Below are positions 1 to 7,126 of a stretch of 11,050 nucleotides of DNA, piece after piece. The position numbers and the translations under genes were made by a program. The number at the start of each line of letters is the position of its first letter. The first letter of the stretch is position 1. This stretch comes from Phototrophicales bacterium (GTDB lineage Bacteria; Chloroflexota; Anaerolineae; Aggregatilineales; Phototrophicaceae): positions 1-11,050 of the forward strand of contig PGTJ01000057.1 in the NCBI GenBank assembly GCA_002794515.1, given 5' to 3'. Under the pieces are notes generated by a model. The model did no database searches, was not told the origin of the DNA, and was given only the letters and a program-made list of their open reading frames with translations.

Positions 1-546
1 ATATACACCATCAACCACCACCAATTTGCCAGCATCTTCGGGCAATTCGGCGAGGATTTTTTCGAGATTTGCCATATCATCATGACGGAAACGCTTCATC
101 TCGCCAAACGATAAACGACAACCATCCACAATACAGGCATGGGCATCTTTATCGATGATGACATAATCACCTTTGCCGACCAATGCCGAAATCACGCCCA
201 AATTGGTCTGATACCCCGTAGAGAAGACCAGCGCCGCCTCTTTACCGACAAATTTTGCCAAACGGCGATCGAGTTCGAGGTGCAATTCCAGCGTCCCATT
301 CAAAAAACGCGACCCTGTGACACTCGTCCCAAAACGCCGAATTCCTTCTGCCGCCGCTTCGCGCACACGCGGGTCGGTCGTCAGACCCAGATAATTATTC
401 GACCCAATCATCACCACTTCTTTGCCTTCAAAGTGGGCTATTGTCCCTTCGGTATCACTCAAAGCACGAAAATAGGGATAAATCCCCACTTCCATCGCAT
501 CTTTTGCTTCGGTGAACATCTTTGCTTTATAAAATAAGTCTGGCAC
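1..546 (-). CDS. Alpha-oxoamine synthase (serine palmitoyltransferase/KBL/BioF-like), N-terminal part
   Basis: PLP-dependent enzymes of this family condense an amino acid with an acyl-CoA. The 182 visible codons start at GTG 546-544, chosen because TAGGAG lies 7 bases upstream; the gene runs off the left edge, so the PLP lysine is not visible. Family hallmarks are GSNNYLGL (residues 48-55), the glycine-rich GTSVTGSRFLNGT (73-85), FSTGYQTNLG (108-117), and DAHACIVDG (134-142), whose His136 should stack on the PLP ring. The last residues, VVDGVY, are the usual run-up to the cofactor aspartate. The GSRFLNGTLELHLEL block looks most like bacterial serine palmitoyltransferases, which would imply sphingolipid synthesis, but 2-amino-3-ketobutyrate CoA ligase or 8-amino-7-oxononanoate synthase cannot be excluded from the N-terminal half. 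It is transcribed divergently from the small membrane gene at 702. Confidence 0.88.
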   Translation of the reverse strand, partial: MPDLFYKAKMFTEAKDAMEVGIYPYFRALSDTEGTIAHFEGKEVVMIGSNNYLGLTTDPRVREAAAEGIRRFGTSVTGSRFLNGTLELHLELDRRLAKFVGKEAALVFSTGYQTNLGVISALVGKGDYVIIDKDAHACIVDGCRLSFGEMKRFRHDDMANLEKILAELPEDAGKLVVVDGVY

Positions 547-592
547 GTTATTACTCCTACCAATTCCGCCCTTTAACGAAAACTGCACACGA

Positions 593-622
593 ATTTTAGA
601 GAATGATAACACAAAATGGCAA
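593..622 (-). promoter_or_regulatory. Putative sigma-70 promoter of the alpha-oxoamine synthase gene
   Basis: On the minus strand, TTGCCA (617-622, 5 of 6 to TTGACA) is followed after 18 bases by TAAAAT (593-598, 5 of 6 to TATAAT). This predicts a leader of about 40 bases before the GTG start. It is a motif match only. Confidence 0.45.
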
Positions 623-624
623 CC

Positions 625-654
625 TTGCACATTACGGGAGTTTCACGTTACAAT
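625..654 (+). promoter_or_regulatory. Putative sigma-70 promoter of the small membrane protein gene
   Basis: TACAAT (649-654, 5 of 6 to TATAAT) is preceded after 18 bases by a weak TTGCAC (625-630). The start of transcription would fall near 661, about 40 bases before the ATG. It overlaps head-to-head with the minus-strand promoter, so the two could interfere or share a regulator. Confidence 0.4.
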
Positions 655-701
655 AGTATCGTGATGATTTTAACAAAGTGTCGGATAAATGGAGATTTTT
701 C

Positions 702-941
702 ATGAGTGAATTAACCATACGCCGTATTGTGGTGTGGGCAATTTCGATTATATTGAGCATTTTGGTGACATTAGCGATTTTATATTTCTTCCTCCCTGCG
801 GTAAACCCCAATCAGTATGCGGGTCCTGTTAGCCCCGAAGTATATGGTTGGCAATATTTCTTTTGGACGGCATTCCCCATCGCCCTCATCTTCATGACTA
901 TCCTCGACCACTTTGCCGACTCCAAAATTTGGCCCGATTAA
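702..941 (+). CDS. Small two-helix membrane protein of unknown function
   Basis: This 79-residue protein is not recognised. The ATG at 702 is preferred over an in-frame GTG at 678 because GGAG (691-694) sits 7 bases before the ATG. A first hydrophobic segment covers about residues 8-32, after a short basic N-terminus. A second covers about 49-67 (rich in Trp, Phe and Ile) and is followed by a polar tail with DHFADSK. The loop between them, about 33-48, holds Asn, Pro, Gly and Tyr. A hairpin topology with both ends in the cytoplasm fits the charges. It is the only plus-strand gene, stands alone between a promoter and a terminator, and has no signal for enzymatic activity. Its reality rests on the ribosome binding site, the coherent membrane pattern and the well-placed terminator. 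Confidence 0.72.
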   Translation: MSELTIRRIVVWAISIILSILVTLAILYFFLPAVNPNQYAGPVSPEVYGWQYFFWTAFPIALIFMTILDHFADSKIWPD

Positions 942-990
942 TGTGATTGTGTTCAATGGGTTGCCCCTGTAACTCGTCATGTATAACAAT

Positions 991-1027
991 AAAAAGGCGT
1001 AATCTGATCAACAGACTACGCCTTTTT
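991..1027. terminator. Bidirectional intrinsic terminator
   Basis: A 16-base arm (991-1006) pairs with 1012-1027 across a 5-base loop, with a single A-C mismatch. The arms begin with AAAAAGGCGTA and end with TACGCCTTTTT, so each strand has a GC-containing stem followed by five T. It lies between two convergent genes: the small membrane gene (ends at 941) and lepA (ends at 1173), and can stop both. The remaining 1028-1172 shows no further gene or structure. Confidence 0.85.
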
Positions 1028-1172
1028 GTATCTATCGTATGGGGCATCATCACGGCGCATAAATGATCTGATATGTTTCTAAAATAGCATTTCTGCGAAT
1101 GTAATTATGGCTTTTTTCCATGGCACGTCTATCTCACATGATGAGCCTTTATCGTTTTTATGCCACACGCAC

Positions 1173-2972
1173 CTAATCTTCATCCAAACTGAGTAGCGAC
1201 ATGAACGCCTCTTGTGGCACTTCGACCGAGCCGACCATCTTCATGCGCTTTTTACCCTTCTTTTGCTTTTCGAGCAATTTCTTTTTACGGGTAATATCAC
1301 CCCCATAACATTTCGCCAACACATCTTTACGCACAGCGCTGATATTGGCGCGAGAGATGATTTTACTGCCCACCGCCGCTTGAATGGGGATGACAAACAT
1401 CTGACGTGGGATGAGGTCTTTCAGCTTGGTCACGAGCCGTTGCCCTTTTTGATACGCCTGATCTCGGTGAACGATAATCGAAAGCGCATCTAAGGGTTCG
1501 CCATTGACCAATACATCCATCTTGACCAATTTATCGGCACGATATTCTTTGAAATTATAATCCAAGCTGGCATATCCGCGTGATACACTTTTCAGCTTGT
1601 CATAATAATCGACAATCAACTCCGAAAGGGGCATTTCAAAATGCAAAATGACCCGTTTAGCATCCAGATATTCCGATGTAACATATACCCCTCGCTTTTT
1701 AAGGGTCAGATCCATAATCGCCCCAATATAATCTTGTGGGGTATAAATTTGGATGTCCATCCACGGCTCACGAATTTCTTCGATGGTACTCTCATCGGGC
1801 AATTCGGCAGGGCTATCGATGCGGATAATCTCCCCATTCCGTTTGACGACTTCGTATTCCACGCTGGGTGCTGTGACCAGAATATCGAGATCATATTCTC
1901 GTTCTAGGCGTTCTTGGATGATTTCCATATGAAACAAGCCCAAAAATCCAACACGGAAGCCAAAATTGAGCGCCTGTGAATTTTCGGGTTCAAACACCAA
2001 CGAGGCATCGTTGAGTTGCAATTTTTCGAGCGCATCTTTGAGTTCGCCATAGGCATCGTTGTCGGTCGGATAAATCCCCGCGAACACCATCGGCTTGACC
2101 TGTTCATAACCTGGGAGGGGTGTCTCTGCGGGTGTATTGAATAGGGTGATGGTATCGCCCACACGACATTCACGCACCGTCTTTAGCCCTGTGGCGATAT
2201 ACCCCGTCTCGCCTGCATTCAGGGCGGTGGTCGGGGTCATGGCGGGCGTAAAAATGCCGATTTCGACAGGCTCAAATTTGGTGCTATTCGCCATCATTTT
2301 GAGCAAATCGCCTTTGTTCACCCCACCATCCACCACGCGCACATAGGCAATCACCCCTTTATAAGCATCGTAATGGCTATCAAACACCAATGCACGGAGC
2401 GGTTTTTGTGGGTCGCCTTTGGGTGGCGGAACTTGCTCAATCACCGTCTTGAGGACATCCTCGACACCGATACCATTTTTTGCCGAGATGCGGAGCATGT
2501 CTTCGGCAGGAAATCCGAGCAAATCTTCGACCTCTTGGGCAATATCATCGGGACGGGCAGAGGGCAAATCGATTTTGTTGATGACGGGGATAATTTCGAG
2601 ATTTTGCTCCAACGCCAGATACACATTGGTCAGCGTTTGCGCCTCGATTCCCTGACTGGCATCCACCACCAAAATCGCGCCCTCGCACGCTTGAAGCGCC
2701 CGACTCACCTCATAGGTGAAATCGACATGACCTGGGGTGTCTATCAGGTTGATGATGTAATCTTCGCCATTATGTTGATATTGCATCCGCACAGCAGAGG
2801 CTTTGATGGTGACACCACGCTCGCGTTCTAAATCCATGCTATCGAGTAATTGCGCCTGCATGTCGCGTTCTTGCACGGTCTGCGTGAGTTGCAAAAGGCG
2901 ATCGGCAAGGGTGCTTTTGCCATGATCGACATGGGCGATAATACAAAAATTTCGGATATGTGCCTGATTCAT
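1173..2972 (-). CDS. lepA: Elongation factor 4 (LepA), ribosome back-translocating GTPase
   Basis: LepA is a ribosome-bound GTPase related to EF-G that acts on stalled or mistranslocated ribosomes and in initiation or assembly. The 599 residues are the usual full length. GTPase motifs are all present: AHVDHGKST (13-21), the switch I segment RGVTIK (52-57), DTPGH with catalytic His82 (78-82), and NKID (132-135). EF-G-like domains II, III and V follow. The LepA-specific C-terminal domain is clear near the end (SRANISAVRKDVLAKCYGGD, then a Lys-rich KKKLLEKQKKGKKRMK segment). Domain IV of EF-G is absent, as expected. The ATG at 2972 gives the standard N-terminus, although no good Shine-Dalgarno sequence precedes it. 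The gene has its own promoter and is separated from the hsd genes by a hairpin. Nothing suggests loss of function. Confidence 0.98.
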   Translation of the reverse strand: MNQAHIRNFCIIAHVDHGKSTLADRLLQLTQTVQERDMQAQLLDSMDLERERGVTIKASAVRMQYQHNGEDYIINLIDTPGHVDFTYEVSRALQACEGAILVVDASQGIEAQTLTNVYLALEQNLEIIPVINKIDLPSARPDDIAQEVEDLLGFPAEDMLRISAKNGIGVEDVLKTVIEQVPPPKGDPQKPLRALVFDSHYDAYKGVIAYVRVVDGGVNKGDLLKMMANSTKFEPVEIGIFTPAMTPTTALNAGETGYIATGLKTVRECRVGDTITLFNTPAETPLPGYEQVKPMVFAGIYPTDNDAYGELKDALEKLQLNDASLVFEPENSQALNFGFRVGFLGLFHMEIIQERLEREYDLDILVTAPSVEYEVVKRNGEIIRIDSPAELPDESTIEEIREPWMDIQIYTPQDYIGAIMDLTLKKRGVYVTSEYLDAKRVILHFEMPLSELIVDYYDKLKSVSRGYASLDYNFKEYRADKLVKMDVLVNGEPLDALSIIVHRDQAYQKGQRLVTKLKDLIPRQMFVIPIQAAVGSKIISRANISAVRKDVLAKCYGGDITRKKKLLEKQKKGKKRMKMVGSVEVPQEAFMSLLSLDED

Positions 2973-3022
2973 CTGTGTTACAACGCCAACTTTCTCATAT
3001 AACTTGGGATAGAATTATCCTG

Positions 3023-3051
3023 ATTATAGCAGAAATGTGTGGGGCTGTCGT
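3023..3051 (-). promoter_or_regulatory. lepA promoter (extended -10, sigma-70 type)
   Basis: On the minus strand a perfect TATAAT (3023-3028) is preceded by TGC, making an extended -10. At 17 bases upstream is ACGACA (3046-3051, 4 of 6 to TTGACA). Transcription would start near 3016, leaving a leader of about 44 bases. Its position just after the hsd hairpin indicates that lepA is transcribed on its own. Confidence 0.65.
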
Positions 3052-3074
3052 CGTGTGATGTGACCATTCCAACA

Positions 3075-3101
3075 CAAACCCCTCTTTTTTCGAGGGGTTT
3101 G
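3075..3101 (-). terminator. Hairpin after hsdS, probable terminator
   Basis: A perfect 10-bp stem (3075-3084 with 3092-3101) closes a 7-base loop, starting 5 bases after the hsdS stop codon. On the minus strand the loop is A-rich and only three T close the stem, with no T-tract beyond, so it may be a weak terminator or an mRNA 3'-end protector rather than a strong stop. Confidence 0.5.
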
Positions 3102-3105
3102 GAAA

Positions 3106-4455
3106 TTATCCGATTAAGGCTTGCTCAAAGCGTGCCTGTGCCTCTTGCCAAATTTTATCTGCCTCTTGGCGCAATTGACGGGCGCGTTCTCTGCGCGTGT
3201 GCAATTCGGTGATGAGCTGTTGTTGAATATCTAATGGTGGGATGGGGATTTCTAAATTTCCAATCGCTTGATAATCTAAAGCAATTCTTGTCCCACCAGT
3301 CGTTGGACGATTAGACAAAGCCCTGCCCATCTCACTATTCATATATGCCACAAAATAATCTGTTAAACACAAGCGCGTGTCTATTCGCAAAATCACAAGA
3401 TGTTGATTGATATTCGCGGGCAATACATCTTCTGTGACAACGGCACATGTCCCTACACGCCCAGTAATTGTCATCAAAATATCGCCTACGCGCAACTGTG
3501 AACGTGCCAATAAACGATTATGGACATCTTCAGTGATATACTTGACATCTGTCAAATCAATTTCATAGGGCGCTACATTCATAATTCGCAATAACTTTAT
3601 TCCTTCGGTTGTATACAGATTATGGTTATCCCGCTCAGGTGTTGCACCACCAATAATTTGAGGAGATAGTTGTGATATTTTAAGTTTTGGAATGGTTAGA
3701 GCATCCAATCTTCTGCTATATTGGGTATACTGTGGCTGATGATAATGCACATCCAATCGTTTTAGCGCATCGCCTAAGCGCACACCAAAAGCCAATGTGG
3801 GTTCATATGACGACACAGTTATGCCCAATTCGCGCATGACCACCGCATCCATCTCCGTGAGCAACGCATTGGCTTCTGCTAATTTCGCCTTGCGCGTGGT
3901 GCGGGCGTGGTCTAAATCGGCAACGAGAGCGCGTTGGATATTGAGCGGAGGAAGTGGAATAGGTAATTCACCCAGCATTTCAGTGTTGATACCTGCTTGA
4001 TTATTAAAATTGACACAATAAAATTCAAATAACCGTTTACGGCGCAATAAATTGAATACATCGGCAATATATTGTGGCACCGCTTTTTCTAAATCAATTG
4101 TCAGACGTGTTATATGATTAGAACAACATGCGCGATAATCCTCAGTGAAAACAACCGATTTGCCAACCCAAATTGAGGAATTGGTATTATTAAATAAAAC
4201 CTCACCTTTCTGAATATAATCAGTTGTTTTTGGTCTATCTGTGGGTACATATTTTGTATCTTCAATAGTTAACGCTTCATCTGATGTCAAATTTAATGGT
4301 CTGATATGCGGAATACCTGTTATGGAATCAAACGCTTGGTCATCGCCACCCGCCGCAAATCCCGTATCTAATCGGAGGACGATATTTCTAACCAAATCTT
4401 TTTGATAGCGCGTAACAAATTGTTCTTGTAATAGGCTGTAACGTTGATAATCCAC
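3106..4455 (-). CDS. hsdS: Restriction-modification specificity subunit (HsdS-like), two TRDs
   Basis: This subunit chooses the DNA site for the partner methylase. From GTG 4455 it has 449 residues in the usual plan: a first target-recognition domain (about 30-158), a conserved hinge ELPIPLPPLNIQ (163-174) leading into a helical spacer (to 211), a second recognition domain (about 232-398, with IIGGATPERDN), and a matching hinge LEIPIPPLDIQ (401-411) with a terminal helix. The GTG has no convincing ribosome binding site. Coding sequence clearly continues upstream: residues read in frame from about 4497 to 4444 resemble the start of the second half (FGVRLGDALKRLDVHYH, 223-239). That upstream frame is open to 4545 but holds no ATG, GTG or TTG. 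Expression may therefore need frameshifting from the methylase gene, or an ATA start at 4501-4503. The recognition domains are AT-richer than the hinges. Confidence 0.9.
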   Translation of the reverse strand: MDYQRYSLLQEQFVTRYQKDLVRNIVLRLDTGFAAGGDDQAFDSITGIPHIRPLNLTSDEALTIEDTKYVPTDRPKTTDYIQKGEVLFNNTNSSIWVGKSVVFTEDYRACCSNHITRLTIDLEKAVPQYIADVFNLLRRKRLFEFYCVNFNNQAGINTEMLGELPIPLPPLNIQRALVADLDHARTTRKAKLAEANALLTEMDAVVMRELGITVSSYEPTLAFGVRLGDALKRLDVHYHQPQYTQYSRRLDALTIPKLKISQLSPQIIGGATPERDNHNLYTTEGIKLLRIMNVAPYEIDLTDVKYITEDVHNRLLARSQLRVGDILMTITGRVGTCAVVTEDVLPANINQHLVILRIDTRLCLTDYFVAYMNSEMGRALSNRPTTGGTRIALDYQAIGNLEIPIPPLDIQQQLITELHTRRERARQLRQEADKIWQEAQARFEQALIG

Positions 4456-4476
4456 ATCCCAACGCTTTTTGATATT

Positions 4477-4530
4477 GCCCTGCCGAACCGCGAAAACGGT
4501 TATTGCCTCGACAGGGCTACCTGAAAAAAA
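4477..4530 (-). promoter_or_regulatory. Candidate programmed -1 ribosomal frameshift signal joining hsdM to hsdS
   Basis: Minus strand. A run of seven T (4530-4524) reads T TTT TTT in the hsdM frame (codons CCT TTT TTT CAG). Six bases later a 9-bp stem forms between 4517-4509 and 4485-4477 (one T-G wobble). A second 5-bp stem (4501-4497 with 4490-4486, 6-base loop) sits inside it, stacked directly on the 3' arm. Slippage by -1 at the heptamer enters exactly the hsdS frame, which stays open to its stop at 3106. The hsdM stop TAA (4502-4500) lies inside the hairpin, 8 codons after the slip site. Slip site, frame, spacing and structure all agree, but none of it is tested; an assembly error in the T run would also explain the split. 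Confidence 0.6.
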
Positions 4531-6332
4531 GGCTCGTGGTCTTTCTCAAATTGCCGATATAAGTTTGCAATTTCATGAAAATCATTCTGTTTGGTCTTGC
4601 GTCCAGTGGCATCGTAACCGATATGACTTGGACTCGCCATAAAAATCGGCTCATCAGGACTGGGTTGTTCTGTCTCGGCACGTTTGCGTAAAAAGAGGAT
4701 GCTGGCTTTGACCCCTGCCCCAAAATAGGCAAAGGCATATTGAGGCAAGCTGACAACGGCTTTAATCTGAAAATGGTCAATCATCCAATCGCGCACATAT
4801 TGGTTGCTGGCGTTGCTCAAGATGCCATCGGGCAAAATAATCGCCGCCTCGCCTGTACCGGGTTTGAGGAAGTGCCAAATGCGTTCGATGAATAAAATTT
4901 CGGGTTTTTGGTTTTTACGGGGTTTCTTTTTGCCATGGCGGTCGATGTGTTCTGCCATATCATAATCATCGACCAAATGCTTACGAGATACCAAATTGAC
5001 GGGTTCGCCACCAAATGGGGGGTTGGTGAGTACCATATCAAAGGTGTAATTGGCAAAATTATGATTTTGGCTCTCCCGAATCAGGGTATCTTGATGTTCG
5101 AGGGCATCGGCGCGGATGACATTGGTGTGTCCATCATCATGAATAATCATGTTCATCTTGGCGACACGGGCAATGTCATCATTAATTTCGATGCCATACA
5201 ATTTATTCAAGGCGAATGTATGCCAATGCTCAAAATGATCACGGCTGTTATGATCGCTATAATACTCATCGGCTTCGCGCCGAACGGCATCGAGCGCATG
5301 AAGCAAAAAGCCACCACTGCCACATGCGGGGTCAATAATTTTATGTTCATTGGTGGGGCGCATGATGTCGATGATGAATTGGATGATCTCTCGCGGGGTG
5401 AAATATTGCCCAAAACTCCCCTTAAAAAATCCATCCATGAATTGCTCAAATGCTACACCTTTGGTGTCGAGGTCTGTTTTATTCAAATTTAAGCCCTCTA
5501 AGTGGGCAACCACTTGGGCGAGTGTCTCATCATCGGCACGAATGCCCTCTGTAAAGACATTCGGGTCACGTTGGCGCTGTTGTTCATATAAATGATGGAT
5601 GCGCGAAGCCAATTGCTGGTTGGTTTCGTGTGTTTTAATCTGAAATTGATACGGTTCACCCACTTTGCGTTTGGCTTTCTCATCGCTAATTTTGATGAAG
5701 ATAATCTTGCATAATTCGCTAAAGGCTTGAGGTGGCGAAAATTTACCCGCCCCCCATAAACTTTGATGCGCCTTTCGGATGGTCGAGGTCAATACATCTT
5801 GGGTGACCGGGGCAATATCGAGCCTGCCCTCTTTGTGATACTTAAATTCAGGCACCTTGCCATATTGCGGTGGAATATCGGCGATGATATTGCGATTACG
5901 CTCCAAAATACCGGTGTCTTTAGAAAAATAAAAAGCACGACGGGTTGTGCCAGCGACCACCATCACATATTCGGCATCCATTTTATTGCCAACACCTTGC
6001 TCAATGGCTTGATAAAATTCGCTATCGGTGATGCCCTCTTTTTTGCATTCAATCACAGCATATGGCTTTTTAAGTTCGTCATCCCGAAAGATCACCAAAT
6101 CGGCAATATCGGTCGGCACGCGGTCTGGGATACGGATCTCAATGCCGATACGATGTGGCTCGTAACCATAACGATAAATCAGTTCTGCCCAAAACTCGGC
6201 ACGCACTTGTTCTTCTGGGTCGGTATATTTTTCAGTATGATTCATGGCAACATATTTAATTTTACGTTGCTTGCCATCACCAATAAAAACGGCATGTCCG
6301 TCTTGAATAGCACGTTCTAAATAAGACATCAC
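4500..6332 (-). CDS. hsdM: N6-adenine DNA methylase with N-terminal PD-(D/E)xK nuclease-like domain
   Basis: The 610-residue protein joins two parts. Residues 40-137 match the HsdR N-terminal nuclease fold, with Glu46, Asp78 and Glu95-Cys-Lys97 as a complete PD-(D/E)xK set, so the domain could cut DNA. A helical region (about 180-290) and the methylase core follow: GQYFTPREI (308-316), SAM-binding motif I DPACGSGGF (334-342) and catalytic NPPF (437-440). It should transfer methyl from SAM to adenine at sites chosen by the specificity subunit. GTG 6332 and ATG 6329 are both possible starts; AAAGGTG lies just upstream. The layout resembles the A subunit of BcgI-like type IIB enzymes more than a plain type I HsdM. 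No HsdR gene is near. The 53-base gap to tlyA is AT-rich and holds no clear promoter, so read-through from upstream is possible. Confidence 0.93.
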   Translation of the reverse strand: MMSYLERAIQDGHAVFIGDGKQRKIKYVAMNHTEKYTDPEEQVRAEFWAELIYRYGYEPHRIGIEIRIPDRVPTDIADLVIFRDDELKKPYAVIECKKEGITDSEFYQAIEQGVGNKMDAEYVMVVAGTTRRAFYFSKDTGILERNRNIIADIPPQYGKVPEFKYHKEGRLDIAPVTQDVLTSTIRKAHQSLWGAGKFSPPQAFSELCKIIFIKISDEKAKRKVGEPYQFQIKTHETNQQLASRIHHLYEQQRQRDPNVFTEGIRADDETLAQVVAHLEGLNLNKTDLDTKGVAFEQFMDGFFKGSFGQYFTPREIIQFIIDIMRPTNEHKIIDPACGSGGFLLHALDAVRREADEYYSDHNSRDHFEHWHTFALNKLYGIEINDDIARVAKMNMIIHDDGHTNVIRADALEHQDTLIRESQNHNFANYTFDMVLTNPPFGGEPVNLVSRKHLVDDYDMAEHIDRHGKKKPRKNQKPEILFIERIWHFLKPGTGEAAIILPDGILSNASNQYVRDWMIDHFQIKAVVSLPQYAFAYFGAGVKASILFLRKRAETEQPSPDEPIFMASPSHIGYDATGRKTKQNDFHEIANLYRQFEKDHEPFFQVALSRQ

Positions 6333-6385
6333 AAAAACACCTTTATAGTCAATTCAATCTAAACGAATATTCTAATCACAAACAG

Positions 6386-7120
6386 TTATTCTGACAAGCA
6401 ACTCACCCACCCCAAAAATTCGATATTGCCCGCGGGTCCCTTGATGGGCGATGTGGTTAATCCCCGTTGGATAAATCCGAGCGATATGGCAAAATCGAGT
6501 ACTTCGCGCACCACGCGCTCATGGACATCGGGATTTTTGACCACGCCACCTTTGCCGACATCTTTTTTGCCCGCCTCGAATTGCGGTTTGATGAGCATAA
6601 TCAGGTCGGCTTGTGGGGCGAGCCAATTTTTGATGGTCGGCAATAATAACTTGAGCGAGATAAACGAGGCATCAATCACCACCAGATTGACTGGTTCGGG
6701 CAATTGGTGCAAATACCGCGCATTGGTGCGTTCTATCACCACCACCCGCGGGTCGGTGCGGATGCGATGATCTAATATGCCATATCCGACATCGATGGCA
6801 TACACCTTCTGTGCGCCATGTTGCAGGAGGCAATCGGTGAACCCGCCCGTGCTTGCGCCGACATCGGCACAAATACGCCCAGTGGGGTCATAGGCGAAAT
6901 CGCGCAATGCGCCTTCGAGCTTCTCCCCTCCCCGACTGACATAACGCGGTTTCGATTTGAGGACGATGTCATCGGATTCGTTGATTTTCGTCCCTGGCTT
7001 ATCAATCAGAACACCGTTGACAGTCACCTCGCCCGCCATGATGACGGCGCGGGCTTTTTCTCTGCTCTCAATAAGACCCCGTTGATGGAGTAAGACATCC
7101 AGTCGAATTTTTTCGGTCAT
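6386..7120 (-). CDS. tlyA: TlyA family rRNA (cytidine-2'-O)-methyltransferase
   Basis: TlyA methylates ribose 2'-OH of cytidines in 16S and/or 23S rRNA; in mycobacteria this makes ribosomes sensitive to capreomycin. The 244 residues have the family layout: an S4 RNA-binding domain (about 4-62, beginning RLDVLLHQRGL), the YVSRGGEKL signature (60-68), and an FtsJ/RrmJ-type methyltransferase with SAM loop ADVGASTGGFTD (85-96). The catalytic K-D-K-E tetrad is visible as Lys67, Asp150, Lys178 and Glu234. The sequence GKGGVVK (189-195) is also typical. The ATG starts 6 bases after the upstream gene's stop, with GAAGGA in the overlap region, so translation is probably coupled. It is the last gene of a cluster whose other members are membrane or secreted proteins. 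Whether it targets 16S, 23S or both cannot be read from the sequence; some family members were once called hemolysins. Confidence 0.95.
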   Translation of the reverse strand: MTEKIRLDVLLHQRGLIESREKARAVIMAGEVTVNGVLIDKPGTKINESDDIVLKSKPRYVSRGGEKLEGALRDFAYDPTGRICADVGASTGGFTDCLLQHGAQKVYAIDVGYGILDHRIRTDPRVVVIERTNARYLHQLPEPVNLVVIDASFISLKLLLPTIKNWLAPQADLIMLIKPQFEAGKKDVGKGGVVKNPDVHERVVREVLDFAISLGFIQRGLTTSPIKGPAGNIEFLGWVSCLSE

Positions 7121-7126
7121 ATTTGG

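Noticed and set aside
139..537. A 132-codon plus-strand open frame
   Set aside because: It lies opposite the alpha-oxoamine synthase, whose frame carries clear family motifs; the plus-strand product shows none and has an unnatural Cys/His/Phe pattern.
678..701. GTG at 678 as the start of the small membrane protein
   Set aside because: The ATG at 702 has GGAG at the right distance, while the GTG has no upstream Shine-Dalgarno match and would add a charged tail before the first helix.
1028..1172. Possible small RNA or gene between the terminator and lepA
   Set aside because: Only a CCATGG palindrome and short T runs are visible; there is no stable hairpin, promoter or open frame of note.
2373..2831. 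A 152-codon plus-strand open frame
   Set aside because: It is the antisense shadow of the lepA GTPase domain, with no ribosome binding site or recognisable product.
4908..5492. A 194-codon plus-strand open frame
   Set aside because: It is antisense to the methylase core (motif I and NPPF are read on the minus strand here). The long open frame comes from codon bias in hsdM.
5763..6320. A 185-codon plus-strand open frame
   Set aside because: It is antisense to the nuclease-like N-terminus of hsdM, where the minus-strand frame has a full PD-(D/E)xK motif set.
3106..6332. The hsd pair as part of a mobile element or defence island
   Set aside because: No integrase, transposase, tRNA target, direct repeats or toxin-antitoxin gene is present within the window; housekeeping genes flank it on both sides.
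6365..6372. GAATATTC palindrome in the tlyA-hsdM gap, considered as an operator
   Set aside because: It is a single 8-base AT-rich palindrome with no second copy and no clear promoter next to it; chance is a sufficient explanation.
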